The position numbers and the translations under genes were made by a program. A model generated the notes under the pieces. The model did no database searches and was not told where the DNA came from. It saw only the letters and a program-made list of their open reading frames with translations. This document shows positions 1-5,909 of a DNA stretch of 8,256 bases, piece by piece. The first letter of the stretch is position 1. Every line of letters starts with the position of its first letter. The DNA is from an uncultured Sphingomonas sp. (GTDB lineage Bacteria > Pseudomonadota > Alphaproteobacteria > Sphingomonadales > Sphingomonadaceae): assembly GCA_902806295.1 (NCBI GenBank), contig CADCWB010000132.1:1-8256 (forward strand), read 5' to 3'.

Positions 1-1
1 C

Positions 2-445
2 AATTTCACCCTGCCAAGCCAGCTCAAGGCCTGGCTCGACCGCATTCTCGTCGCCGGCGTGACCTTCCGCTACCGTGAAGATGGTTCGGCCGAGGGCCTG
101 ACGGGCGGCAAGCGCGTGATCGTGGCGCTCAGCCGGGTGGGCGACAAATGGTCGGTGCTGATCGTGATGATCCTGTCCACGGGTCCGCACCGCTTCAATG
201 AGCTCAAGCGACAGATCGACGGCATCTCGCAGCGCATGCTGACGCTGACGCTACGCGGCCTGGAGCGCGATGGTCTGGTCAGCCGCACAGTGGAGGCGAG
301 CGTGCCGCCCAAGGTCACTTATGCGCTGACCGAGCTGGGCGGGTCGCTGCGCGAGCCGGTCGAAGCGCTGGGACAGTGGGCCTTGGCCCACATCGGCTGC
401 ATCCGGGCCGCCCAGCAGGTGTTCGACAAGAGGTTGCAGGACTGA
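2..445 (+). CDS. AzoR fragment fused in frame to HxlR-family regulator (5' partial)
   Basis: The reading frame is open from the left edge to a TGA at 443-445, giving 147 visible residues. Residues 1-45 resemble the middle of FMN-dependent NADH-azoreductase AzoR: NFTLPSQLKAWLDRI, then GVTFRY, then LTGGKRVIVALSR. These match the AzoR pattern YNF..., LK.., AGVTFRY and TGKK...SRGG. From about residue 46 (VGDKWS at 46-51) the protein is HxlR-like winged helix: GPHRFNELKRQI, ISQRMLTLTLRGLERDGLV, then the wing and YALTELG. The azoreductase C-terminal half (about 85 residues in the family) and the HxlR N-terminus, including the usual CPV cysteine, are both missing. The only visible cysteine is C133. 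If called as HxlR alone, the start would be GTG 59 or GTG 116, neither with a convincing Shine-Dalgarno. HxlR genes often sit beside azoR genes and regulate quinone/azo detoxification. The chimera could be a real deletion fusion, a pseudogene or an assembly error. Confidence 0.8.
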   Translation, partial: NFTLPSQLKAWLDRILVAGVTFRYREDGSAEGLTGGKRVIVALSRVGDKWSVLIVMILSTGPHRFNELKRQIDGISQRMLTLTLRGLERDGLVSRTVEASVPPKVTYALTELGGSLREPVEALGQWALAHIGCIRAAQQVFDKRLQD

Positions 446-469
446 CGCCGGGGTGGACGCCAGTCCTGC
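436..469. terminator. Inverted repeat between convergent genes, possible terminator
   Basis: GCAGGACTG at 436-444 is perfectly repeated as CAGTCCTGC at 461-469, giving a 9-bp stem with a 16-nt loop. The left arm covers the stop codon of the upstream gene, and the repeat sits just before the stop of the convergent lipoprotein gene. On the + strand it is followed by TTCGTCGATTT, which is only weakly T-rich. On the - strand there is no T tract. A bidirectional or weak terminator is plausible from position, but not proven. Confidence 0.4.
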
Positions 470-478
470 TTCGTCGAT

Positions 479-1096
479 TTAGCCGCGCTCGCCGCTGCGA
501 ACCGGTGCCGTTGCCGGAGCCTGCTCCATCGGCTGCTGCATCTGCTGCATGGCCATGACGTTCAGGTTCTGCGCTCCGACCAAATGCTGCTGGACGATCG
601 GCGCAGCCGCTGCCGCCACCTGCCGCAGAGCGGGCACGTCGCCGCCGCTGGCATAGTTGGTGTGGAGTGCCAGGGCCTGCTCGTGAGCCGGAATTTGGAT
701 CGTCTTGTAGGCTTGGTCGAAGGCTGGACCCGTTCCGGCCGCGCGCAGCTGATCGAGCATCGTCTGGTGCATCGGCAGCAGCGTTGGCGGTGGTGGCGGG
801 AGGCCGGCCGACTGGGCCGCCTGGATCAGGTTGGCCGTAGTCGCTTGGTGATGAGCGATCAACATGCGGCCATAGCCCTGCACCGCCGGATTGGTGGAAG
901 CCTGCAGTGCGAGCTGGCTCGATTGAATCTCGAACTGGTCGCTGCTGGCGGCCATCGCCATGTAGCCGGCAGCCGAGAGCGGGTTGCTGGGATCCCCGGC
1001 CATGGCCGCTGGGGGCGCCATGTCGGCCGAGTTCGTGTTGGTGGTGCAGGCTGCAAGAGCGCAGCTGGCGAGCAGGGATAGCGCAACTGCGCGCAT
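479..1096 (-). CDS. DUF4142 family lipoprotein
   Basis: This encodes 205 residues, ending with TAA at 481-479. The start ATG at 1096 is chosen because AAGGAGGA (1110-1103) lies 6 nt upstream. The open frame reaches 1174, but that extension would put 26 polar residues ahead of an obvious signal peptide. Residues 1-16 are a lipoprotein signal with lipobox LAAC, so C17 would be lipidated and the protein exported to the envelope. Residues about 42-178 fit DUF4142 (PF13628), a ferritin-like helical fold of unknown function. Typical elements are SSDQFEIQSSQLAL (51-64), MLIAHHQATTANL (78-90) and a late helix around PAHEQALALH (136-145). A run of five prolines occupies 100-104. The tail from residue 179 is rich in Met and Gln. 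A candidate EcfG-type promoter upstream suggests general-stress expression, which is an inference. The biochemical role is unknown. Confidence 0.88.
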   Translation of the reverse strand: MRAVALSLLASCALAACTTNTNSADMAPPAAMAGDPSNPLSAAGYMAMAASSDQFEIQSSQLALQASTNPAVQGYGRMLIAHHQATTANLIQAAQSAGLPPPPPTLLPMHQTMLDQLRAAGTGPAFDQAYKTIQIPAHEQALALHTNYASGGDVPALRQVAAAAAPIVQQHLVGAQNLNVMAMQQMQQPMEQAPATAPVRSGERG

Positions 1097-1102
1097 GGCT
1101 TG

Positions 1103-1110
1103 TCCTCCTT
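1103..1110 (-). promoter_or_regulatory. Shine-Dalgarno of the DUF4142 gene
   Basis: On the minus strand AAGGAGGA lies 6 nt before ATG 1096. It is close to the full anti-16S complement and fixes the start of the lipoprotein gene, ruling out the longer frame beginning at 1174. Confidence 0.85.
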
Positions 1111-1129
1111 GTGTTTTCGATGTGCCTGC

Positions 1130-1155
1130 AACCGAGCGAAGACCCTTGCGGTTCC
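1130..1155 (-). promoter_or_regulatory. Candidate EcfG-type (general stress sigma) promoter
   Basis: On the minus strand GGAAC (1155-1151), 17 nt, then GGTT (1133-1130) matches the alphaproteobacterial EcfG consensus GGAAC-N16/17-cGTT with one mismatch in the -10 element. The -10 lies about 33 nt before the lipoprotein start and leaves room for a short leader carrying the Shine-Dalgarno. Small stress-related envelope proteins are plausible members of such regulons. Short motifs like this do arise by chance, so the match alone is suggestive only. Confidence 0.45.
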
Positions 1156-1224
1156 TAAAGCCCGCTTGGAGCACCGTTCAAAAAGACAATGAAGTGAGGC
1201 CGCGGCCCTGCTAGTCGCTCGCCC

Positions 1225-3549
1225 ATGCTCAAGCCCGTCGCCCCGCCCGATATCGCCGCCCTGAAGCTGCTCGACGAACGCCTGCGCTGGCTGTCGGCCT
1301 GGACCATCCACCATGCCAACCACCTGCGTGACAGCGCGGACGGCCTGAAGGTCGGCGGGCACCAGGCGAGCTGCGCGTCGATGACCGCGATCATGGCCGC
1401 GCTCTACTTTCATGCGCTCGGGCCCAACGACAAGGTCGCGGTGAAGCCCCATGCCGGACCGGTGCTGCACGCGATCCACTATCTGCTCGGCTCGCAGACG
1501 CGCGAGCAGCTCGAGAACTTCCGCGGCTTCGGCGGAATGCAGAGCTATCCCAGCCGAACCAAGGACCGCATCTCGGTTGACTTCTCCACCGGCTCGGTCG
1601 GCTTGGGGGTGGCAATCACCGCCTTCGCCAGCCTGATCCAGGATTATCTCAGCGCCAAAGGCTGGCTGCCGGATGAGGAACGCGGCCGCTTCGTCTCGCT
1701 GATCGGGGATGCGGAGCTCGACGAGGGCAACATCTACGAAGCGCTGATCGAGGGGGCCAAGCACGACGTTCGCAACCTGTGGTGGATCGTCGATTACAAT
1801 CGCCAGAGCCTGGACGCGACCAGTTCCGACCGGATGTTTGAGCGCTTCGACGAGATCTTTCGCGCGTGCGGCTGGCGGGTCGTCGAGTTGCGCTACGGCA
1901 AGGCGCTTGAGGCGGCGCTGAGCCAATTCGACGGTGCTCCGGTACGTGCCTGGCTGGAGCGGCTGCCCAACGCCGACCATAGCGCGCTGCTTTACCAAGG
2001 CGGCGCCGCCTGGCGGGCGCGGATGGCCGACGACCTTGGCCATGCTGCCGAAGCTTTTCTCGCGGCGCATGACGATGAGGCGCTCGGGCGGTTGATGACC
2101 GACCTCGGCGGGCACTGCATGGAGACGCTGGTCGAGGCCTTCGGCGAATGCGGCGCGGACGATGTGCCGACCCTGTTCATCGCGTGGACGGTGAAGGGCT
2201 TCGGACTGCCGTTTGCCGGCCACAAGGACAATCATTCCGGGCTGATGAACCCGACCCAGCTCGCCGCATTGCGCGAGCAGATGGGCGTGGCGGAAGGCGA
2301 GGAATGGGAGCCGTTGGCCGGCATTGGCGACAATGCCCGGGGCGGGGTTCAAGCGCTGCTCGACGGCAGCCGGATCAAGCGCGAGAAGCGGCAGCGCAGT
2401 TTCGGCAAGCTGTCCGTTCCGCCGCTGCCCGCCCCGCAGGGTGAGGAGCAGAGCACTCAGGCGGCGTTCGGGCGCATCCTGCTCGATTTGGCGAAGTCGG
2501 GACATCCGCTGGCCGATCGCCTGCTCACCACCTCCCCGGACGTGACGGTGTCGACCAACCTGGGTGCCTTCGTGAACCAGCGTGGACTGTTTCGGCGGCA
2601 GGAGGTGGCGGACGTGTTCGCCAAGTCGAAGATTCCGTCCGCGCAGAAGTGGGGCATGGCCCCGACGGGGCAGCACGTCGAACTCGGCATCGCCGAGAAC
2701 AACCTGTTCCTGATGCTGGCCGCGGCCGGGCTGGCGGGCGACTTATGGGGCGAGCGGTTGCTGCCGATCGGGACGCTCTACGACCCCTTCATCGCGCGTG
2801 GCCTCGATGCCCTCAACTATGCCTGCTACCAGGATGCCCGCTTTCTGCTGGTCGCGACCCCGAGCGGATTGACGCTGGGGCCGGAAGGCGGTGCGCACCA
2901 GTCGATCAACCCGCCGCTGATCGCACTCGGTCAGCCGGGCCTGCGCCATTACGAGCCCGTCTTCGCCGACGAGCTTGCCGCCATGATGGAGGAGGCCTTT
3001 CGCCTGATCGACGATCCCGCGGGCGAGTCGACCTACCTGCGCCTGTCCACCCGTTCCGTCCGCCAGGTCGAGCGCCAGGACGAGCGGTGGAAGGCCGACG
3101 CGCTCCAAGGCGGCTATTGGTTGCGTGAGCCCGCCGAGCAGGCCGAAGCGGCGATCGTCGCCATGGGTGCCGTCATGCCGGAGGCGCTGGCCGCCTGGGA
3201 GGAATTGAGCGCGGACCTGCCCGGCCTTGGGCTGCTGAGCATCACCTCCCCGAGCCTGCTCCATCGCGGCTGGTCGGCAACTCAGGCGTCGCGCTGGCAA
3301 GGACGCGGCGAGCCGAGCCATGCTGAGCGCCTGCTGTCGCGCCTGCGTCCGGGCGCCGGGCTCGTCACCCTGTGCGACGCGGCTCCGGCCTCGCTGTCAT
3401 GGCTGGGTGGTGTGCTTGGCCAGCGTGTGGCTCCGCTTGGGGTGGACCGGTTCGGCCAGACCGGCAACCTTAGCGAGCTCTACGCGGCCTACCGGCTCGA
3501 CGGAGATGCAATCACGGAGGCCGTTGCCGAGCTACTGCTACCCGCCTAA
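1225..3549 (+). CDS. AceE/transketolase-like thiamine-diphosphate enzyme (homodimeric E1-type)
   Basis: This encodes 774 residues and resembles the homodimeric pyruvate dehydrogenase E1 (AceE, about 890 aa) and transketolase superfamily. The PP domain spans about 20-330, the PYR domain about 410-610 and the C-terminal domain about 625-770. The thiamine-diphosphate motif GDAE...N is at 161-192, and the likely cofactor-activating glutamate is E491 in GIAE. Histidines H46 (GGHQAS), H76, H337 (HKDNHSG) and H558 (GGAHQS) sit where AceE has active-site histidines. It lacks about 80 N-terminal residues of AceE, the part that docks to the E2 core, and no E2 or E3 gene is present. A stand-alone 2-oxoacid decarboxylase, carboligase or transketolase-like role is therefore possible. 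The substrate is not determined. ATG 1225 has no clear Shine-Dalgarno. It is the first gene of the operon, and the next gene starts 10 nt after its TAA. Confidence 0.87.
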   Translation: MLKPVAPPDIAALKLLDERLRWLSAWTIHHANHLRDSADGLKVGGHQASCASMTAIMAALYFHALGPNDKVAVKPHAGPVLHAIHYLLGSQTREQLENFRGFGGMQSYPSRTKDRISVDFSTGSVGLGVAITAFASLIQDYLSAKGWLPDEERGRFVSLIGDAELDEGNIYEALIEGAKHDVRNLWWIVDYNRQSLDATSSDRMFERFDEIFRACGWRVVELRYGKALEAALSQFDGAPVRAWLERLPNADHSALLYQGGAAWRARMADDLGHAAEAFLAAHDDEALGRLMTDLGGHCMETLVEAFGECGADDVPTLFIAWTVKGFGLPFAGHKDNHSGLMNPTQLAALREQMGVAEGEEWEPLAGIGDNARGGVQALLDGSRIKREKRQRSFGKLSVPPLPAPQGEEQSTQAAFGRILLDLAKSGHPLADRLLTTSPDVTVSTNLGAFVNQRGLFRRQEVADVFAKSKIPSAQKWGMAPTGQHVELGIAENNLFLMLAAAGLAGDLWGERLLPIGTLYDPFIARGLDALNYACYQDARFLLVATPSGLTLGPEGGAHQSINPPLIALGQPGLRHYEPVFADELAAMMEEAFRLIDDPAGESTYLRLSTRSVRQVERQDERWKADALQGGYWLREPAEQAEAAIVAMGAVMPEALAAWEELSADLPGLGLLSITSPSLLHRGWSATQASRWQGRGEPSHAERLLSRLRPGAGLVTLCDAAPASLSWLGGVLGQRVAPLGVDRFGQTGNLSELYAAYRLDGDAITEAVAELLLPA

Positions 3550-3559
3550 GCCCTCCGTC

Positions 3560-4012
3560 ATGCCCGGACGCTTCTTCGACGAATGGCAGGTCGGCGACGC
3601 CATCGCCCACCCAATCACGCGCACGGTCACCGAGACCGACAATCTGCTGCTCAGCACGCTCACCCACAATCCACAGCCGCTGCACCTGGATGCCGAGGCA
3701 GCGGGGGCAAGCGAGTTCGGCCGGATACTGGTCAACAGCTGCTTCACCTTCAGCCTGGTGGTCGGCGTCAGCGTGGGCGAGACGACGCTTGGCACCCTCA
3801 TCGCCAATCTGGGCTTCGACGAGGTTCGCTTTCCCAAGCCGGTGTTCATCGGCGACACGCTGCGGATCGAAAGCGAAGTGACGGCTACCCGCGCCAGCAA
3901 GTCGCGACCGGGCGCCGGGATCGTTACCTGGGAGCATCGCGCCATCAACCAGCGCGACGAGGCGGTCTGCACCATGCGGCGCTCGGCACTGCTGCACGGC
4001 AAGCCCCAATGA
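3560..4012 (+). CDS. MaoC-like hotdog hydratase
   Basis: This encodes 150 residues, a single hotdog domain of the MaoC/R-hydratase family that hydrates or dehydrates 2-enoyl-CoA esters. Recognisable parts are FFDEWQVGD (5-13), TVTETDNLL (22-30), the active-site stretch HNPQPLHLD (36-44), EFGRILVNS (52-60), ANLGFDEVRFPKPVFIGDTL and SRPGAGIVTWEHR. The histidine expected in hydratase-2 enzymes is H42. The usual Asp partner appears as N37, which I believe is typical of a subfamily acting on branched dicarboxylyl-CoA esters. The frame is open far upstream into the E1 gene, but ATG 3560 aligns with the family start and follows that gene's stop by 10 nt. Its TGA overlaps the ATG of the CitE-like gene (ATGA), implying coupled translation. 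By analogy with MaoC-CitE pairs (Rv2499c-Rv2498c, Pseudomonas Ich-Ccl), itaconyl- or mesaconyl-CoA hydration is the leading guess. Confidence 0.88.
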   Translation: MPGRFFDEWQVGDAIAHPITRTVTETDNLLLSTLTHNPQPLHLDAEAAGASEFGRILVNSCFTFSLVVGVSVGETTLGTLIANLGFDEVRFPKPVFIGDTLRIESEVTATRASKSRPGAGIVTWEHRAINQRDEAVCTMRRSALLHGKPQ

Positions 4013-4836
4013 GGGAGCCGCGCTCCTGGCTGTTCGTGCCCGCCGACAGCGAGAAGAAGATTGCCAAGGCGCTGGAAAGCGAGGCGGATGCGGTGATCTT
4101 CGATCTGGAAGACAGCGTAGCCCCGTCGGAAAAAGCGCGCGCCCGCGACATTCTGAAGAGCCTCGACAAGAGCGCCAACGGCCCCGAGCGCTGGGTGCGG
4201 ATCAATCCGCTCGGGTCCGAGCAGCTGAAGGACGATATCTCGATATTCGCGTCGCCGACCTTCGCTGGCGTGGTTCTGCCCAAGGCAGAAAGCGGCGCTG
4301 ACGTGGCCGAGCTGGCCCACCGGACTGGCAATCTGCCGATCCACGCGATCGTGACCGAAACGGCAGCCAGCCTGTTCGGCCTGCTGTCTTATCGTCATGC
4401 ACCGTCGTTGTCGGCGATGAGTTGGGGCGCCGAGGACCTGTCGGCTGCGCTTGGTGCGGCGTCCAAGTATGATGCCGACGGGAAGCTCAGCTTTACGTAT
4501 CAACTCGCCCGCTCACTCAGTTTGGCGGGCGCCGTCGCAGCCGGGGTGCAACCGGTGGACGGAGTATTCGCCGACTTCCGCGACGAGGAGGGCTTAGCTG
4601 CCGAAGCTCGCGCCGCTGCGCGCGAGGGCTTTACCGGCAAGCTCGCCATCCACCCGGCTCAGGTCGGGCCGATCAATGCCGCATTCACGCCAACGGCCGA
4701 TGAGATCGCCCATGCCCGGACGATCGTCGAGGCGTTCGCGGGCAGCCCGAGCGCCGGAGTGCTCAGCGTCAACGGCAGGATGGTCGATCGCCCGCATCTC
4801 ACCCAGGCGCAGCGCGTTCTATCCCGCGCCCAATAA
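4009..4836 (+). CDS. CitE-like HpcH/HpaI-family CoA-ester lyase
   Basis: This encodes 275 residues, the usual length for CitE-like lyases with a TIM-barrel fold. These cleave or form 3-hydroxy-acyl-CoA bonds such as citramalyl-CoA, malyl-CoA or methylmalyl-CoA. Visible motifs are RSWLFVPAD (5-13), DAVIFDLEDSVAP (27-39), the substrate arginine in WVRINPLGS (62-70), VVLPKAES (88-95) with K92, and the metal-binding E117 (VTETAAS) and D143 (SWGAEDL). The C-terminal stretch GKLAIHPAQVGPIN is the family lid region. There are no citrate lyase alpha or gamma subunits nearby, so true citrate lyase beta is unlikely. The start ATG 4009 overlaps the MaoC stop, and the much longer frame from 3583 lies wholly over the MaoC gene. 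Pairing with a MaoC hydratase favours a citramalyl-CoA or beta-methylmalyl-CoA lyase giving pyruvate or glyoxylate plus an acyl-CoA. The exact substrate is inferred, not shown. Confidence 0.88.
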   Translation: MREPRSWLFVPADSEKKIAKALESEADAVIFDLEDSVAPSEKARARDILKSLDKSANGPERWVRINPLGSEQLKDDISIFASPTFAGVVLPKAESGADVAELAHRTGNLPIHAIVTETAASLFGLLSYRHAPSLSAMSWGAEDLSAALGAASKYDADGKLSFTYQLARSLSLAGAVAAGVQPVDGVFADFRDEEGLAAEARAAAREGFTGKLAIHPAQVGPINAAFTPTADEIAHARTIVEAFAGSPSAGVLSVNGRMVDRPHLTQAQRVLSRAQ

Positions 4837-4840
4837 GGAG
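4835..4840 (+). promoter_or_regulatory. Shine-Dalgarno selecting a TTG start
   Basis: AAGGAG lies 7 nt before TTG 4848 and overlaps the TAA stop of the CitE-like gene (4834-4836). It is the clearest Shine-Dalgarno inside the operon and supports the non-ATG start of the alcohol dehydrogenase gene. Confidence 0.75.
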
Positions 4841-4847
4841 TTTCCAC

Positions 4848-5909
4848 TTGCCGACTGCAGCCACGGGTTGGGGCACCGACGCCCCCGATCAACCCTTGAA
4901 GCCGATCCAGTTCGAGCGCCGCGACCTACGCCCCAACGATGTGGCGATCCGCATCACCCATTCGGGCATCTGTCACAGCGATCTCCATACCTGCCGCAAC
5001 GATTGGCGCGGCAGCCGCTATCCGGTGATTCCCGGCCACGAGATCGTCGGCGAGGTCACCGCGATCGGCGACGAGGTCACCCGCCATAGGGTGGGCGACG
5101 CTGTGGCGGTCGGCTGCCTGGTCGACAGCTGCATGGAGTGCGACCAGTGCCTGGAGGGCTGGGAAGTATTCTGCCGCAAAGGCTCCATTCAGACCTACAA
5201 CGGCATCGACTATCACGACGGCACCGTCACCAAGGGCGGCTACACCGACCATATCGTGGTCCGAGATCATTTCGTGCTCAAGGTGCCTGAAGGCATGGAT
5301 GTGAGCCGAGTGGCGCCGCTGCTGTGCGCCGGCATCACGACCTACTCGCCCCTGCGCCAGTACAATGTGGGGCCCGGCACCAAGATGGCTGTGGTCGGCC
5401 TGGGCGGGCTCGGCCACATGGGCGTGAAGCTCGGCGCCGCGTTTGGCGCGCATGTGACGATGATCACCACCACGCCGAGCAAGGGTGACGACGCGCGGGA
5501 CCTTGGCGCCCACGACGTGATTCTCTCTACCGACAAGGAGCAGATGAAGGCTGCGGCGACGCGCTTCGACTTCATCCTCAACACGATTCCGGTCAGCCAC
5601 GAGATCGACCCCTATCTGAACCTGCTCGGCCGCTCCGGGCGGATGGTGATCGTTGGCGCACTCACCCCCATGCCCGGCTTCGTCGGCGCCAGTCTCATCT
5701 GGTGGAACCGGGCGGTCGGCGGATCGGCCATCGGCGGCATCCCCGAGACCCAGGAGATGCTGGACTTCTGCGCCGCCAAGAACATCTACCCCGAAGTCGA
5801 GACCATCCGCATGGATGAAGTCAACGAGGCTTACGAACGATTGCTGAAGAACGATGTCCGTTACCGCTTCGTGATAGACATGAGCACGCTGGAGCAGCTG
5901 CCGGCATGA
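4848..5909 (+). CDS. Zinc-dependent alcohol dehydrogenase, CAD/YahK type
   Basis: This encodes 353 residues of a medium-chain zinc alcohol dehydrogenase that interconverts an alcohol and an aldehyde in the cytoplasm. Catalytic zinc ligands are C42 (GICHSD), H64-E65 (PGHE) and C160 (LLCAGIT). Structural zinc ligands are C95, C98, C101 and C109. The nucleotide fold carries GLGGLGHMGVK from 184. The end of the second strand reads ITTTPSK, with Thr/Ser/Lys where NAD-specific enzymes usually have an acidic residue, so NADP(H) is favoured. This is also the pattern in E. coli YahK and cinnamyl alcohol dehydrogenases. The start is TTG 4848, backed by AAGGAG 7 nt upstream, and the N-terminus matches family length. 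The TGA overlaps the ATG of the acetyl-CoA synthetase gene (ATGA). Its place between a CoA-ester lyase and an acetate-activating enzyme suggests it handles a short aldehyde or alcohol, but the substrate cannot be read from sequence. Confidence 0.92.
   Translation: MPTAATGWGTDAPDQPLKPIQFERRDLRPNDVAIRITHSGICHSDLHTCRNDWRGSRYPVIPGHEIVGEVTAIGDEVTRHRVGDAVAVGCLVDSCMECDQCLEGWEVFCRKGSIQTYNGIDYHDGTVTKGGYTDHIVVRDHFVLKVPEGMDVSRVAPLLCAGITTYSPLRQYNVGPGTKMAVVGLGGLGHMGVKLGAAFGAHVTMITTTPSKGDDARDLGAHDVILSTDKEQMKAAATRFDFILNTIPVSHEIDPYLNLLGRSGRMVIVGALTPMPGFVGASLIWWNRAVGGSAIGGIPETQEMLDFCAAKNIYPEVETIRMDEVNEAYERLLKNDVRYRFVIDMSTLEQLPA

Noticed and set aside
1097..1174. Longer start for the DUF4142 lipoprotein at 1174
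   Set aside because: It would bury the signal peptide and place the strong Shine-Dalgarno and candidate promoter inside the coding sequence.
1198..1207. GGCCGCGGCC palindrome 17 nt upstream of the E1-like gene, considered as an operator
   Set aside because: It is a 10-bp GC-only palindrome, of a kind frequent by chance in this base composition, with no second copy nearby.
1156..1224. Sigma-70 type promoter for the five-gene operon
   Set aside because: TTGGAG at 1166-1171 has no acceptable -10 at 16-18 nt; AT-rich bases near 1178-1192 do not form a convincing element. The operon promoter remains unlocated.
859..2676. 605-codon open frame on the minus strand opposite the E1-like gene and the lipoprotein start
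   Set aside because: The protein is Arg/His/Gln-rich with no recognisable domain, and it overlaps two well-supported genes. Long antisense frames are common in GC-rich coding DNA.
3583..4008. Possible 142-residue N-terminal extension of the CitE-like protein
   Set aside because: It covers the MaoC gene in another frame and has Arg/Gly-rich shadow composition. CitE-like proteins start at the RSWLFVPA region, which ATG 4009 gives.
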